NCBI RefSeq assembly: GCF_003855255.1
Contig: NZ_CP034072.1
Location: forward strand, 1,178,001 to 1,242,000
Source of the DNA: Mycolicibacterium nivoides
GTDB taxonomy: Bacteria > Actinomycetota > Actinomycetes > Mycobacteriales > Mycobacteriaceae
DNA: 64,000 bases
Direction: 5' to 3'
How positions within the stretch are numbered: the first letter of the stretch is position 1; each line of letters opens with the position of its first letter. The notes beneath the pieces are model-generated. The model ran no database searches, was not told the origin of the DNA, and saw only the letters and a list, made by a program, of their open reading frames with translations. The position numbers and the translations under genes were made by a program. Below, piece by piece: positions 1-10,320 of this stretch.

Positions 1-1416
1 GACTTCGTCCGGCTGCTGGCGGAATCCGACATCGCCCCGCCGGACGTCACCATCGTGGTGTTCGTGCCGGCGCGCCGCGACCTGATCCAGCGAACCGTGG
101 ACTCGGTCCGCGGCATCGGCAACGACGTCGTCATCCACATGTACACCGCCACCGCGCCCACCTGGCGCGACACCGTGCTGGGCAAGGGTCGCACCGAACT
201 GCGGGACCTGATCCTGGCGGGTGCGCGTGACGTTCTCGAATTCACCGAAGGCATGCCGAATGTGAGATTCGAATTCTCCCCGGAGGTGTTCAACCTCACC
301 GAGCCGGACTACGTGCTCGAGTTGTGCGACGCGGTGACCGGGCTGTGGCAGGCCACCCCGGATCGGCCGGTCATCCTCAACCTGCCGGCCACCGTCGAGA
401 TCGCCACCCCGAACGTGTATGCCGACCAGATCGAGTACATGCACCGCAACGTGTCTCGTCGCGACAGTGTCATCTTGTCGGTGCATCCGCACAACGACCG
501 GGGTACCGGTATCGCCTGCGCAGAGTTGGCGGTGCTGGCCGGTGCGCAGCGGGTGGAGGGTTGCGTATTCGGCAACGGTGAACGCACCGGCAATGTCGAC
601 ATCGCCACCCTGGCGCTGAATCTGCATGCCCAGGGCGTGGATCCGATGATCGACTTCTCCGACATCGACGAGATCGCGCGGACGGTCAGCCATTGCACCC
701 GCATGCCCATTCACGAACGCCATCCCTATGTGGGGGACATGGTGCACACGGCGTTCTCCGGAACACACCAGGATGCGATCAAGAAGGGCTTCGCCGAACA
801 TCGTCTCCGCGCCACGGCCACCGGTCGGCCCGAAAACGAAATCGATTGGCGGGTACCGTATCTGCCGATCGACCCGGCCGATATCGGCCGCACCTACGAC
901 GCGGTGATCCGGGTGAATTCCCAATCCGGCAAGGGTGGCATCGCCTACCTGCTGGCCACCGACTACGGGTTGGAACTGCCGCGCCGGTTGCAGATCGACT
1001 TCGCCCGCCACGTCCAGGCGCACACCGACGAAAGCGGTGCCGAGGTCACCGCCGGCGAACTCTTCGATCTGTTCGAGGCGACCTACCTCGACACGTCAGG
1101 TCCGGTGCAACTCAAGGACTGGCGCACCGGCGGCGACGGTGCGGCCGCGGTCACCGACCTCACCTTGATGTTCGACGGGCGCACCGCATCCAGCAGCCAT
1201 CGCGGCATCGGACCGGTGGACGCGCTGCGGGCCGCGCTCGAGGAGATCGGCCGTCCGGTCGAGGTGCTGAGCCTGACCCAGCAATCGATCGGCAGCATCG
1301 CCGTCAGCTACCTGGAATACAGGTCGGACGGTCGCACCGGTTGGGCGTGCGGCCGCAGCGATTCGGTGCTCGCCGCGTCGATGGCGGCGGTGCTGCGGGC
1401 GGTCAACGCGCCCTGA
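1..1416 (+). CDS. leuA: 2-isopropylmalate synthase paralogue, 5' partial
   Basis: The reading frame is open from base 1, so the true start lies left of the window; 471 residues are visible. It would condense acetyl-CoA with 2-oxoisovalerate in leucine synthesis. The HMGL-like TIM barrel shows the metal-binding HxH in SVHPHNDRG and the motif GNGERTGNVD. The last ~130 residues fit the LeuA allosteric/dimer domain. It overlaps the convergent bcpB by 14 nt. This gene is not beside bcpB in M. tuberculosis, so it may be a second leuA copy; related enzymes such as homocitrate synthase cannot be fully excluded. Confidence 0.85.
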   Translation, partial: DFVRLLAESDIAPPDVTIVVFVPARRDLIQRTVDSVRGIGNDVVIHMYTATAPTWRDTVLGKGRTELRDLILAGARDVLEFTEGMPNVRFEFSPEVFNLTEPDYVLELCDAVTGLWQATPDRPVILNLPATVEIATPNVYADQIEYMHRNVSRRDSVILSVHPHNDRGTGIACAELAVLAGAQRVEGCVFGNGERTGNVDIATLALNLHAQGVDPMIDFSDIDEIARTVSHCTRMPIHERHPYVGDMVHTAFSGTHQDAIKKGFAEHRLRATATGRPENEIDWRVPYLPIDPADIGRTYDAVIRVNSQSGKGGIAYLLATDYGLELPRRLQIDFARHVQAHTDESGAEVTAGELFDLFEATYLDTSGPVQLKDWRTGGDGAAAVTDLTLMFDGRTASSSHRGIGPVDALRAALEEIGRPVEVLSLTQQSIGSIAVSYLEYRSDGRTGWACGRSDSVLAASMAAVLRAVNAP

Positions 1417-1867
1417 GCAGCTCCAGCGCCTTGTCGGCATGGGTGTCCATGCTGATCTCGCTTGAGATCACCCCGAGCACGGTGCGATCGGTGTCGATGA
1501 CGAACGTGGTCCGCTTGACCGGCATGAGCTTGCCGAGCAGGCCACGTTTGACCCCGAACTGGGTGGCCACCTTGCCGTCGGCGTCCGATAGCAGCGGGTA
1601 GTCGAAGTTCTGGATGTCGGCGAACTTGGCCTGCTTGGCGACCGGGTCGGTACTGATACCGACCCGGCTCGCCCCGGCGGCGGCGAACTCCGCTGCCAGA
1701 TCCCGGAAGTGACAGGCCTCCTTGGTGCATCCCGGGGTCATCGCCGCCGGATAGAAGAACAGCACCACCGGGCCGTCGGCGAGCAAGCTCGTCAGACTGC
1801 GAATCGTGCCGGTCTGATCCGGCAGTTCGAACTCGGGAACGGTGTCGCCCGTGCTGATCTGTGTCAT
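1403..1867 (-). CDS. bcpB: Bcp/PrxQ-type peroxiredoxin
   Basis: 154-residue thiol peroxidase of the Bcp family, reducing hydroperoxides in the cytosol. The motif TPGCTKEAC places the peroxidatic Cys at residue 47 and a second Cys at 52, the spacing of classic Bcp. The ATG at 1867 is the only sensible start. It is divergent from trpE with 63 bp between starts, as Rv1608c is from Rv1609 in M. tuberculosis. A TAGCGT hexamer on the minus strand (1876-1881) lies 8 nt before the ATG, so a leaderless transcript is possible. Confidence 0.93.
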   Translation of the reverse strand: MTQISTGDTVPEFELPDQTGTIRSLTSLLADGPVVLFFYPAAMTPGCTKEACHFRDLAAEFAAAGASRVGISTDPVAKQAKFADIQNFDYPLLSDADGKVATQFGVKRGLLGKLMPVKRTTFVIDTDRTVLGVISSEISMDTHADKALELLRAR

Positions 1868-1930
1868 GGCTGGCTACGCTACGCCGTCTGCATGGCAGGA
1901 CCGTGGCGCCGATCTGGGAGAATTGTTTCC

Positions 1931-3490
1931 GTGCAAACCACAGCCACCCACGCTCCGGGATCCTCGGGCGCCGGCTCATCGCTTGCGGTCACCACGTCGC
2001 GGGAGGATTTCCGGGCGCTGGCCGCCGAGCACCGAGTCGTCCCGGTGACCCGCAAGGTGCTGGCCGACAGCGAGACGCCGTTGTCGGCGTACCGCAAGCT
2101 CGCCGCCAACCGTCCGGGCACGTTCCTGCTGGAATCGGCCGAGAACGGTCGCTCGTGGTCGCGTTGGTCGTTCATCGGTGCCGGCGCCCCGTCGGCGCTG
2201 ACGGTTCGCGACGACGAAGCGGTGTGGCTGGGGACGGCTCCCAAGGATGCGCCCAGCGGCGGTGAGCCGTTGGCCGCATTGCGGGCCACCCTTGAAGTGC
2301 TGCAGACCGAGGCGGTGCCGGACCTGCCACCCCTGTCGTCGGGGTTGGTGGGGTACTTCGCCTACGACATGGTGCGCCGCCTGGAACGGCTCCCGGAGCT
2401 GGCGGTCGATGATCTCGGCCTGCCCGACATGGTGCTGCTGCTGGCCACCGACATCGCCGCCGTCGACCACCACGAAGGCACCATCACCCTGATCGCCAAC
2501 GCGGTGAACTGGAACGGCACCGACGAGCGCGTCGACGACGCCTACGACGACGCGGTCGCTCGGCTGGATGTGATGACCGCGGCCCTCGGCCAGCCGCTGC
2601 CGTCGACGGTCGCCACGTTCAGCCGGCCTGCCCCCAACCACCGCGCGCAGCGCACGGTGGAGGAGTACACGGCGATCGTGGAGAAGCTGGTCGGTGACAT
2701 CGAGGCCGGCGAGGCCTTCCAGGTGGTGCCGTCGCAGCGGTTCGAGATGGACACCGCCGCCGACCCGATCGACGTCTACCGGATGCTGCGGGTGACCAAC
2801 CCCAGCCCGTACATGTACCTGCTCAACGTCCCCGACGCCGATGGCGGGCTGGACTTCTCGGTGGTCGGCTCCAGCCCAGAGGCGCTGGTCACGGTGAAAG
2901 ACGGCCGCGCCACCACCCACCCGATCGCGGGAACCCGGTGGCGTGGCAGTACCGAGGAAGAAGACGTGCTGCTGGAAAAGGAACTGCTGGCCGACGAGAA
3001 GGAACGCGCCGAGCACCTGATGCTGGTCGATCTCGGCCGCAACGACCTGGGGCGGGTGTGCCGCCCGGGCACCGTGCGGGTCGAGGACTACAGCCACATC
3101 GAGCGCTACAGCCACGTCATGCACCTGGTGTCCACCGTGACCGGCGAGCTGGCCGAGGGGAAGACCGCGCTGGACGCGGTGACGGCATGCTTCCCGGCGG
3201 GAACCCTGTCGGGGGCACCCAAGGTTCGGGCCATGGAGTTGATCGAGGAGGTCGAAAAGACCAGGCGGGGCCTTTACGGCGGGGTGCTGGGGTACCTCGA
3301 CTTCGCTGGCAACGCCGACTTCGCGATCGCCATCCGTACCGCGCTGATGCGCGACGGCACGGCCTATGTGCAGGCCGGCGGGGGAGTCGTGGCCGATTCC
3401 AACGGTCCCTACGAGTACAACGAATCGGCAAACAAGGCCAAAGCCGTGCTCAACGCCATCGCCGCCGCCGACACATTGGCCGAGCCGTGA
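1931..3490 (+). CDS. trpE: anthranilate synthase component I
   Basis: Converts chorismate and ammonia/glutamine to anthranilate, the first tryptophan-specific step. 519 residues from GTG 1931, preceded by GGGAG; the frame is open further upstream but that would overlap bcpB. The N-terminal domain has the LLES element typical of the Trp feedback site ([10 protein letters not shown]). The C-terminal chorismate-binding domain has [27 protein letters not shown] and [10 protein letters not shown]. It heads the trp operon; the next gene overlaps its stop (GTGA). Confidence 0.95.
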   Translation: MQTTATHAPGSSGAGSSLAVTTSREDFRALAAEHRVVPVTRKVLADSETPLSAYRKLAANRPGTFLLESAENGRSWSRWSFIGAGAPSALTVRDDEAVWLGTAPKDAPSGGEPLAALRATLEVLQTEAVPDLPPLSSGLVGYFAYDMVRRLERLPELAVDDLGLPDMVLLLATDIAAVDHHEGTITLIANAVNWNGTDERVDDAYDDAVARLDVMTAALGQPLPSTVATFSRPAPNHRAQRTVEEYTAIVEKLVGDIEAGEAFQVVPSQRFEMDTAADPIDVYRMLRVTNPSPYMYLLNVPDADGGLDFSVVGSSPEALVTVKDGRATTHPIAGTRWRGSTEEEDVLLEKELLADEKERAEHLMLVDLGRNDLGRVCRPGTVRVEDYSHIERYSHVMHLVSTVTGELAEGKTALDAVTACFPAGTLSGAPKVRAMELIEEVEKTRRGLYGGVLGYLDFAGNADFAIAIRTALMRDGTAYVQAGGGVVADSNGPYEYNESANKAKAVLNAIAAADTLAEP

Positions 3491-4095
3491 CGCGGGCAGC
3501 GCAGGCGCTGTTCGTCGTCTCGGCCGTGGTGCTGTGGGTCGCGTCGCGGATGACCTGGGTCCAGGTGAGCTCGTTCGACGGGCTCGGCCAGCCCAAGACC
3601 ACCACGCTGACGGGTGCGTCCTGGTCCACGGCGTTGATTCCGCTGGCGTTGCTGGTGCTGGCGGCAGCGGTGGCGGCACTGGCTGTGCACGGCTGGCCGC
3701 TGCGGTTGCTGGCCCTGCTGATCGCCGTGGCCAGTGCGGGCATGGGGTATCTCGCGATCAGCCTGTGGGTGGTCAAGGATGTCGCGGTCCGGGCCGCTGA
3801 CCTGGCAGTCATTCCCCTCGCACAGTTGACCGGGACCAGTCGTTCCTACGGCGGCGCCGTGCTGACCCTGATCGCTGCGGTGTGTGCGCTCGCTGGTGCG
3901 GTGATGTTGATGCGGTCGGCCAACAGTGCCAAGCGCGGCATTGCGGGGCGCTACGCGGCACCCGCCGCCCGACGGGAGGCCGTCAAGGGTGACGACAGCG
4001 GGGAGCCGATGTCGGAGCGAATGCTCTGGGACGCGCTGGACGAGGGACAGGATCCGACCGGTGACGGCGGCGATCCGGACAATAAGGGCCGGTGA
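3487..4095 (+). CDS. Trp operon-associated membrane protein (Rv1610-like)
   Basis: 202-residue membrane protein of the family found in actinobacterial trp operons (TIGR02234-like). I see about four transmembrane segments: an N-terminal one, a pair around residues 40-85, and one near 115-140. A polar C-terminal tail follows. The GTG start overlaps the trpE stop, so it is translationally coupled. No catalytic motif is visible. Role unknown; a link to tryptophan uptake or enzyme anchoring would be guesswork. Confidence 0.85.
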   Translation: MTRAAQALFVVSAVVLWVASRMTWVQVSSFDGLGQPKTTTLTGASWSTALIPLALLVLAAAVAALAVHGWPLRLLALLIAVASAGMGYLAISLWVVKDVAVRAADLAVIPLAQLTGTSRSYGGAVLTLIAAVCALAGAVMLMRSANSAKRGIAGRYAAPAARREAVKGDDSGEPMSERMLWDALDEGQDPTGDGGDPDNKGR

Positions 4096-4178
4096 ATGGT
4101 GAAGGTGTGGCGGCGGCTACCCTTCCAGGGAGGGCAACCGGGACCGGCCCGGAGGCACCAGAAAGGAACCGACGGGCG

Positions 4179-4997
4179 ATGAGTTCGGCCACAGTGCTCG
4201 ACTCCATTATCGAAGGAGTCCGCGCCGACGTTGCCGCCCGCGAGGCCGTTATCAGCTTGGCTGATATCAAGGCGCGGGCCCAGGACGCACCTCCGCCGCT
4301 CAACGTGATGGCTGCGTTGAAGGAACCGGGAATTGCCGTGATCGCCGAGGTGAAGCGGGCGAGCCCGTCTCGGGGTGAGCTGGCCAATATCGCCGACCCG
4401 GCTCAGCTGGCGCGGGCTTACGAGTCCGGCGGCGCGCGGATCATCAGCGTGCTCACCGAGCAGCGCAGGTTCAACGGCTCACTCGACGACCTGGACGCGG
4501 TGCGGGCTGCGGTGTCGATTCCGGTGCTGCGCAAGGACTTTATCGTCAAGCCGTACCAGATCCATGAGGCTCGGGCGCATGGTGCCGACCTGTTGCTGCT
4601 GATCGTGGCGGCGCTCGAGCAGTCAGTCCTGGAATCACTGTTGGAGCGCACGGAATCCCTTGGGATGACGGCACTCGTGGAGGTGCACACCGAAGAGGAG
4701 GCCGACCGGGCGTTGCAGGCCGGGGCCAAGGTGATCGGTGTCAACGCTCGCGACCTCAAGACGCTGGAAGTCGACCGCGACTGCTTCGCGCGCATCGCTC
4801 CAGGGTTGCCCAGCAATGTCATCCGTGTCGCGGAGTCCGGAGTCCGCGGAACCGCTGACCTGCTGGCCTACGCCGGCGCGGGTGCCGATGCCGTGCTGGT
4901 CGGTGAGGGTCTGGTGACCAGCGGGGATCCCCGCAGCGCGGTCGCCGATCTGGTCACCGCCGGCACGCACCCCTCCTGCCCGAAACCGGCTCGCTGA
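4179..4997 (+). CDS. trpC: indole-3-glycerol phosphate synthase
   Basis: 272 residues, the usual mycobacterial length. Closes the ring of carboxyphenylamino-deoxyribulose phosphate to indole-glycerol phosphate. The catalytic Lys motif [11 protein letters not shown], the VLRKDFI strand and ESGVRG phosphate-binding loop are present. ATG 4179 has a good Shine-Dalgarno (gaaagga, 4161-4167). An upstream in-frame extension to 4092 has no support. Third gene of the trp operon, 83 nt after the membrane protein. Confidence 0.95.
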   Translation: MSSATVLDSIIEGVRADVAAREAVISLADIKARAQDAPPPLNVMAALKEPGIAVIAEVKRASPSRGELANIADPAQLARAYESGGARIISVLTEQRRFNGSLDDLDAVRAAVSIPVLRKDFIVKPYQIHEARAHGADLLLLIVAALEQSVLESLLERTESLGMTALVEVHTEEEADRALQAGAKVIGVNARDLKTLEVDRDCFARIAPGLPSNVIRVAESGVRGTADLLAYAGAGADAVLVGEGLVTSGDPRSAVADLVTAGTHPSCPKPAR

Positions 4998-5034
4998 ACC
5001 AGGCAATGAGCCGCTTGCACGAAAAGGCACTTTG

Positions 5035-6296
<1,262 letters not shown>

Positions 6297-6300
<4 letters not shown>

Positions 6301-7085
6301 GCCGGCTGGCGGAGTTGTTCGACGGCTGCCGTGCCGAGGGTCGTGCCGCGCTGATCGGCTATCTGCCCACCGGGTTCCCCGATGTGCAGACATCCATCGC
6401 GGCGATGACGGCGATGGTCGAATCCGGTTGCGACTTGGTCGAAGTCGGTGTGCCCTACTCGGATCCGGGAATGGACGGACCGACGATCGCCGCCGCCACC
6501 GAGGCCGCACTGGCCGGCGGCGTGCGGGTGCGCGACACCCTGGCCGCGGTCGAGGCGATCAGCAACGCCGGTGGCCGCGCCGTGGTGATGACGTACTGGA
6601 ACCCGGTGCTGCGCAAGGGCGTTGACACGTTCGCCCGCGACCTGGCCTCCGCCGGTGGATACGGTCTGATCACCCCGGATCTGATCCCCGAGGAAGCCGT
6701 CGACTGGATCGCCGCGTCCGAGGAACACAACCTGGACCGGATCTTCCTGGTCGCCCCGTCCTCGACGCCGGAGCGGCTCGCGGCCACCGTGAACGCGTCG
6801 CGAGGTTTCGTCTACGCCGCATCGACCATGGGTGTGACCGGAGCGCGCGATGTGGTCTCGAATGCAGCACCGGAGTTGGTGCGCCGCGTCAAGGAAGTGT
6901 CCGACATTCCCGTCGGGGTGGGGCTCGGCGTGCGCTCTGGAGCGCAGGCCGCCGAGATCGGTGCCTACGCCGACGGCGTCATCGTCGGGTCGGCACTGGT
7001 GTCGGCCCTGCAGGAGGGGTTGGACTCAGTGCGTCGCCTCACCGAAGAACTGGCCAACGGCGTTAGGCAGAGGATTTCAGCTTGA
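6297..7085 (+). CDS. trpA: tryptophan synthase alpha subunit
   Basis: 262 residues. Cleaves indole-glycerol phosphate and passes indole to TrpB. The catalytic region [16 protein letters not shown] carries the general acid/base Glu and Asp, and the phosphate loop VGSALV is present. It overlaps trpB by ATGA at its start and lgt by TTGA at its end, so trpB, trpA and lgt look translationally linked. Confidence 0.96.
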
Positions 7086-9409
7086 CCACTACCGTGCTCG
7101 CGTATTTGCCCAGCCCGTCACAGGGCGTCTGGCATCTGGGCCCGGTGCCGATCCGCGCTTACGCGCTCTGCATCATCGTGGGCATCATCGCCGCGCTGGT
7201 GATCGGCGACCGGCGTTGGCAGGCGCGGGGCGGGCAGCCTGGCGTCATCTATGACATCGCCTTGTGGGCAGTGCCTTTCGGCCTCGTCGGTGGTCGGCTG
7301 TACCACGTCATGACGGACTGGCCCACCTATTTCGGGCCCACCGGCAAGGGCCTTGGCGCCGCCTTCCAGGTATGGCAAGGCGGCCTGGGCATCTGGGGAG
7401 CTGTCGCATTGGGTGGTGTCGGAGCCTGGATCGGTTGCCGCTCGCGCGGAATACCGCTGCCGGCTTTCGGCGACGCGATCGCGCCCGGAATCATCCTGGC
7501 CCAGGCCATCGGCCGGCTCGGAAACTACTTCAATCAGGAGCTGTACGGCGGTGACACCACACTGCCGTGGGGCCTGGAGATCTACAAGCGGCTGAATGCC
7601 GCCGGCGTGCCCGACGATCTCAACGGGGTGTCCACCGGCGAGGTCCTGCGGGTCGTCCATCCGACGTTCCTGTACGAATTGGTGTGGAACCTCCTGATTT
7701 TCGCGCTGCTGATCTGGGCCGACCGCAAGTTCAAACTCGGCCACGGCCGGCTGTTCGCGCTCTATGTGGCCGGCTATTGCGCGGGCCGTTTCATAGTCGA
7801 ACTGATGCGCAGCGACCCGGCGACCGAGTTCGCGGGTATCCGCGTCAACACCTTCACCTCGACGTTCGTGTTCATCGGCGCCGTCATCTACATCATGCTC
7901 GCGACCAAGGGACGGGAAGACCCGGCGACCTTGGCGGGCAAGCCGGAAGAAGACGAATCGGCGGTCGACGAGTTCGGCAAGGAACTCGTCACCGCAGCGG
8001 CGACCACCGGTGTCGTTGCGGCCGCAACGGTGGCCGGACAAGACGATGACGACGATGCCGACCACATGCATCCGGACGAGGTCGGCGCCAGCGAAGACGA
8101 CGGAGCCGAAGCTGCCGCGGCAATCGAACTGAAGGCGATCTCCACAGAGCCTGGCGACTCTGAAGAAGCGGAGGTCGAAGCGGAAGAGGCCGAAGACGAG
8201 GCGGAAGCCGAATCCGAGGAAGCCCTCGAGGACGAGGCTGCCGACGAGGACGCCGCTGAATCTGACGACGATGAAGCCGAAACCGAGGCCGAAGATATCG
8301 CGGCCGAGACTGAGGATGAGGCGGCAGACGGCGAGGAGGCCGAGCCGGTCGAGTCGGTGGATGCCGACGAGGACGCCGAAGCAGTAGTGGTCGAGGAGCC
8401 CGAGGCGGCTGAAGCCGAGGCCGACGTCACGGAAGAGGCCGTCGACGAGGTTGAGTCTGAGGCCGAGAGCGACGTCGAGGTTGCTGAAGTCGAGGTTGCT
8501 GAATCTGTCGAATCGGTCGAGGCTGATGAAGCAGACGAGGAAGAGGCTGAAGCACTGGCAGCCGAGGATTCCGAGATCGAGGTCGACGAGGACGCCGCAG
8601 TCGAGGAGTCAGAGGCGGCTACCGACGACAAGTCCACCGACGCCGAAGGCGAGGCCGAGGCAGATTCCGAAGAAGCTGCCGACAAGGTCACCGCTGACGA
8701 ACCCGCGGACGAGCCCGAAGGCGTTGTAGCCGAGGCCGACGTCACGGAAGAGGCCGCGGAAGAAGCAGAAGAAGTTGAGGCCCCTGCCGAGGACGACACC
8801 GAGGCAGCTGTTGCCGAGGATGAGGGCGATGCAGGTGACGAGGCCGCCGAGCCCATCGAGTCGGAGGACACCGACGAAGGTGAGCCCGCCGTCCAGGAGG
8901 AGTCGGCCGACGAGGTTGCCGTCGAGTCGTCGTCCGCGGATGAGGCCGAGCCGGATGCGGCTGGGGTAGAAGAGAATCCCTCCGAAGCCGAAGCCGAAGC
9001 CGAAGCCGAAGCCGAAGCCGAAGCCGAAGAGAGCGACGAGGTCGCGGACGAGGACGGCGACGTGGCTGCTGAGGCTGCGGATGCCGACGAGGATGCCGAG
9101 CCTGCTGAGCAGTCCGCCGTCGAGTCCGAAACCGGCGATGTGGCTGACGAACCCGAGGACGACGAGGCTGACGTCGAGTCTGTGTCCGAGGTCGAGACCA
9201 AGGCCGCAACCGGCGAGGGCGACGCCGCTGAATCCGCGGATGACGCAGAGTCTGACAGTGACGAGCCGGACGAGGCCGACGATGACGCCGACGACGACGA
9301 AGACGATGCCGCAGGCGAGGCCGAGACTGAATCACCGGCCGCGGTCGAGCAGCCCGAGTCGGAGCCGCAAGGCGGCCGGGTGCGGCGCTGGTTCCGGCGC
9401 AACCGGTAA
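7082..9409 (+). CDS. lgt: prolipoprotein diacylglyceryl transferase with giant acidic tail
   Basis: Transfers diacylglycerol from phosphatidylglycerol to the lipobox Cys of prelipoproteins in the plasma membrane. The catalytic core (about residues 1-280) has the GGLGIWGA region and the Lgt signature AIGRLGNYFNQELYG with seven hydrophobic segments. From about residue 285 to 765 the protein is almost only Glu, Asp, Ala, Val and Ser, with short EA, DEA and EAE repeats, then ends in a basic stretch RVRRWFRRNR. Lgt is usually under 300 residues; mycobacterial forms have tails, but this one is very long. TTG 7082 overlaps the trpA stop. Confidence 0.93.
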   Translation: MTTTVLAYLPSPSQGVWHLGPVPIRAYALCIIVGIIAALVIGDRRWQARGGQPGVIYDIALWAVPFGLVGGRLYHVMTDWPTYFGPTGKGLGAAFQVWQGGLGIWGAVALGGVGAWIGCRSRGIPLPAFGDAIAPGIILAQAIGRLGNYFNQELYGGDTTLPWGLEIYKRLNAAGVPDDLNGVSTGEVLRVVHPTFLYELVWNLLIFALLIWADRKFKLGHGRLFALYVAGYCAGRFIVELMRSDPATEFAGIRVNTFTSTFVFIGAVIYIMLATKGREDPATLAGKPEEDESAVDEFGKELVTAAATTGVVAAATVAGQDDDDDADHMHPDEVGASEDDGAEAAAAIELKAISTEPGDSEEAEVEAEEAEDEAEAESEEALEDEAADEDAAESDDDEAETEAEDIAAETEDEAADGEEAEPVESVDADEDAEAVVVEEPEAAEAEADVTEEAVDEVESEAESDVEVAEVEVAESVESVEADEADEEEAEALAAEDSEIEVDEDAAVEESEAATDDKSTDAEGEAEADSEEAADKVTADEPADEPEGVVAEADVTEEAAEEAEEVEAPAEDDTEAAVAEDEGDAGDEAAEPIESEDTDEGEPAVQEESADEVAVESSSADEAEPDAAGVEENPSEAEAEAEAEAEAEAEESDEVADEDGDVAAEAADADEDAEPAEQSAVESETGDVADEPEDDEADVESVSEVETKAATGEGDAAESADDAESDSDEPDEADDDADDDEDDAAGEAETESPAAVEQPESEPQGGRVRRWFRRNR
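8984..9031 (+). repeat. GAAGCC hexanucleotide tandem repeat in lgt
   Basis: Seven perfect copies of GAAGCC (8984-9025) followed by GAAGAG, encoding Glu-Ala pairs within the acidic tail. The repeat is in frame, so copy-number change by slippage would alter tail length without a frameshift. Confidence 0.9.
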
Positions 9410-9436
9410 CAGGCCGGGCTCTGGCATCCTGGTTGC

Positions 9437-9832
9437 ATGACGGATCCGTCTCAGTCCCCAGACCCGTTGGATGGACCGCAGCCGGCCGGCTTTCCGCCGC
9501 CTGCGGGATACCCGCCACCACCGGTCTACCCGCCGTATCCGTCGCCGTACGGGGACCCGAGCGCCCCGTATGGCCGCCATCCGATCACCGGTGAGCCGTT
9601 CTCCGACAAGTCCAAGGTGATCGCCGGTCTGTTGCAGTTGCTGGGGCTGTTCGGCCTCGTCGGTATTGGACGTATCTACATCGGCGATACCAAATTGGGC
9701 GTCATCCAGTTGATCGTGGGTTTGGCCACCTGCACCATCGGCGCCATCATCTGGGGGATCATCGACGCCGTCCAGATCCTCACCGACAAGGTGCGTGACC
9801 CGTACGGGCGTCCGCTGCGCGATGGAACATAG
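9437..9832 (+). CDS. TM2-domain membrane protein
   Basis: 131 residues. The first ~48 residues are Pro/Tyr-rich (GYPPPPVYPPYP). A TM2 domain follows: two hydrophobic helices (about residues 58-78 and 90-112) flanking GIGRIYIGDTKLG, then a short tail with DxVQILT. ATG 9437 is 27 nt after lgt. TM2 proteins are of unclear function. It sits where Rv1615 lies in M. tuberculosis. Confidence 0.85.
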   Translation: MTDPSQSPDPLDGPQPAGFPPPAGYPPPPVYPPYPSPYGDPSAPYGRHPITGEPFSDKSKVIAGLLQLLGLFGLVGIGRIYIGDTKLGVIQLIVGLATCTIGAIIWGIIDAVQILTDKVRDPYGRPLRDGT

Positions 9833-10235
9833 CGGCCGTACCACCACCTCGTCTGGGCGGTATTCGCTGCTGGCCGGGGGCGCCCTCGCGGCCGGTGCCC
9901 TCACTTACATCGGTGTGGCCGATCCGCACCGTCCGGGCTTCTTGTTCCCGGGATGCCCGTTCAAGGCCCTGACCGGGTGGGACTGCCCGGCCTGCGGCGG
10001 TCTGCGGATGACTCACGATCTGCTGCACGGTGACGTGGGCGCAGCGGTCGTTGACAACGTATTCGTCCTGGTCGGCCTGCCCGTCCTGGCGGTGTGGCTG
10101 CTGGTGCGTTGGTGGCTGGGCAAGGCGCTGTTCCCGCTGCCTGCGGTGGTGACGATCGTGGTGACACTGGTGGCCTGGACGGTGGTGCGGAACCTGCCGG
10201 GCTTCCCGCTGGTCCCGACATTAACCGCTCAGTAG
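9822..10235 (+). CDS. DUF2752 membrane protein (Rv1616-like)
   Basis: 137 residues from ATG 9822, overlapping the TM2 gene by 11 nt. The DUF2752 hallmark CPFKALTGWDCPACGG with GGLRMTHDLLHGD is present, with three likely membrane helices. The conserved Cys residues suggest a structural or metal role, but no function is established. It probably shares a transcript with lgt and the TM2 gene. Confidence 0.85.
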   Translation: MEHSGRTTTSSGRYSLLAGGALAAGALTYIGVADPHRPGFLFPGCPFKALTGWDCPACGGLRMTHDLLHGDVGAAVVDNVFVLVGLPVLAVWLLVRWWLGKALFPLPAVVTIVVTLVAWTVVRNLPGFPLVPTLTAQ

Positions 10236-10249
10236 TAGCCCACCTGCGC

Positions 10250-10258
10250 TGATACACT
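10250..10258 (+). promoter_or_regulatory. candidate extended -10 promoter for gltB
   Basis: TGA-TACACT fits an extended -10 element about 60 nt before the gltB start. No good -35 is visible at 17 bp. The position is right after the preceding gene and before the gltB leader. Confidence 0.35.
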
Positions 10259-10320
10259 GAAAATTCGGGCCGGTGCAGTCCCGGGACCAGGATGTTCCGG
10301 ACTTGCGGAGGTGCGATCAA

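Noticed and set aside
1976..3679. 567-residue minus-strand frame opposite trpE
   Set aside because: Arg/Gly/Val-rich shadow with no recognisable motif, spanning the trpE/Rv1610-like junction.
7888..9438. Long minus-strand Ser/Ala-rich frame opposite lgt
   Set aside because: It is the complement of GAN/GNC-type codons of the acidic tail; low complexity, no start signal, no family.
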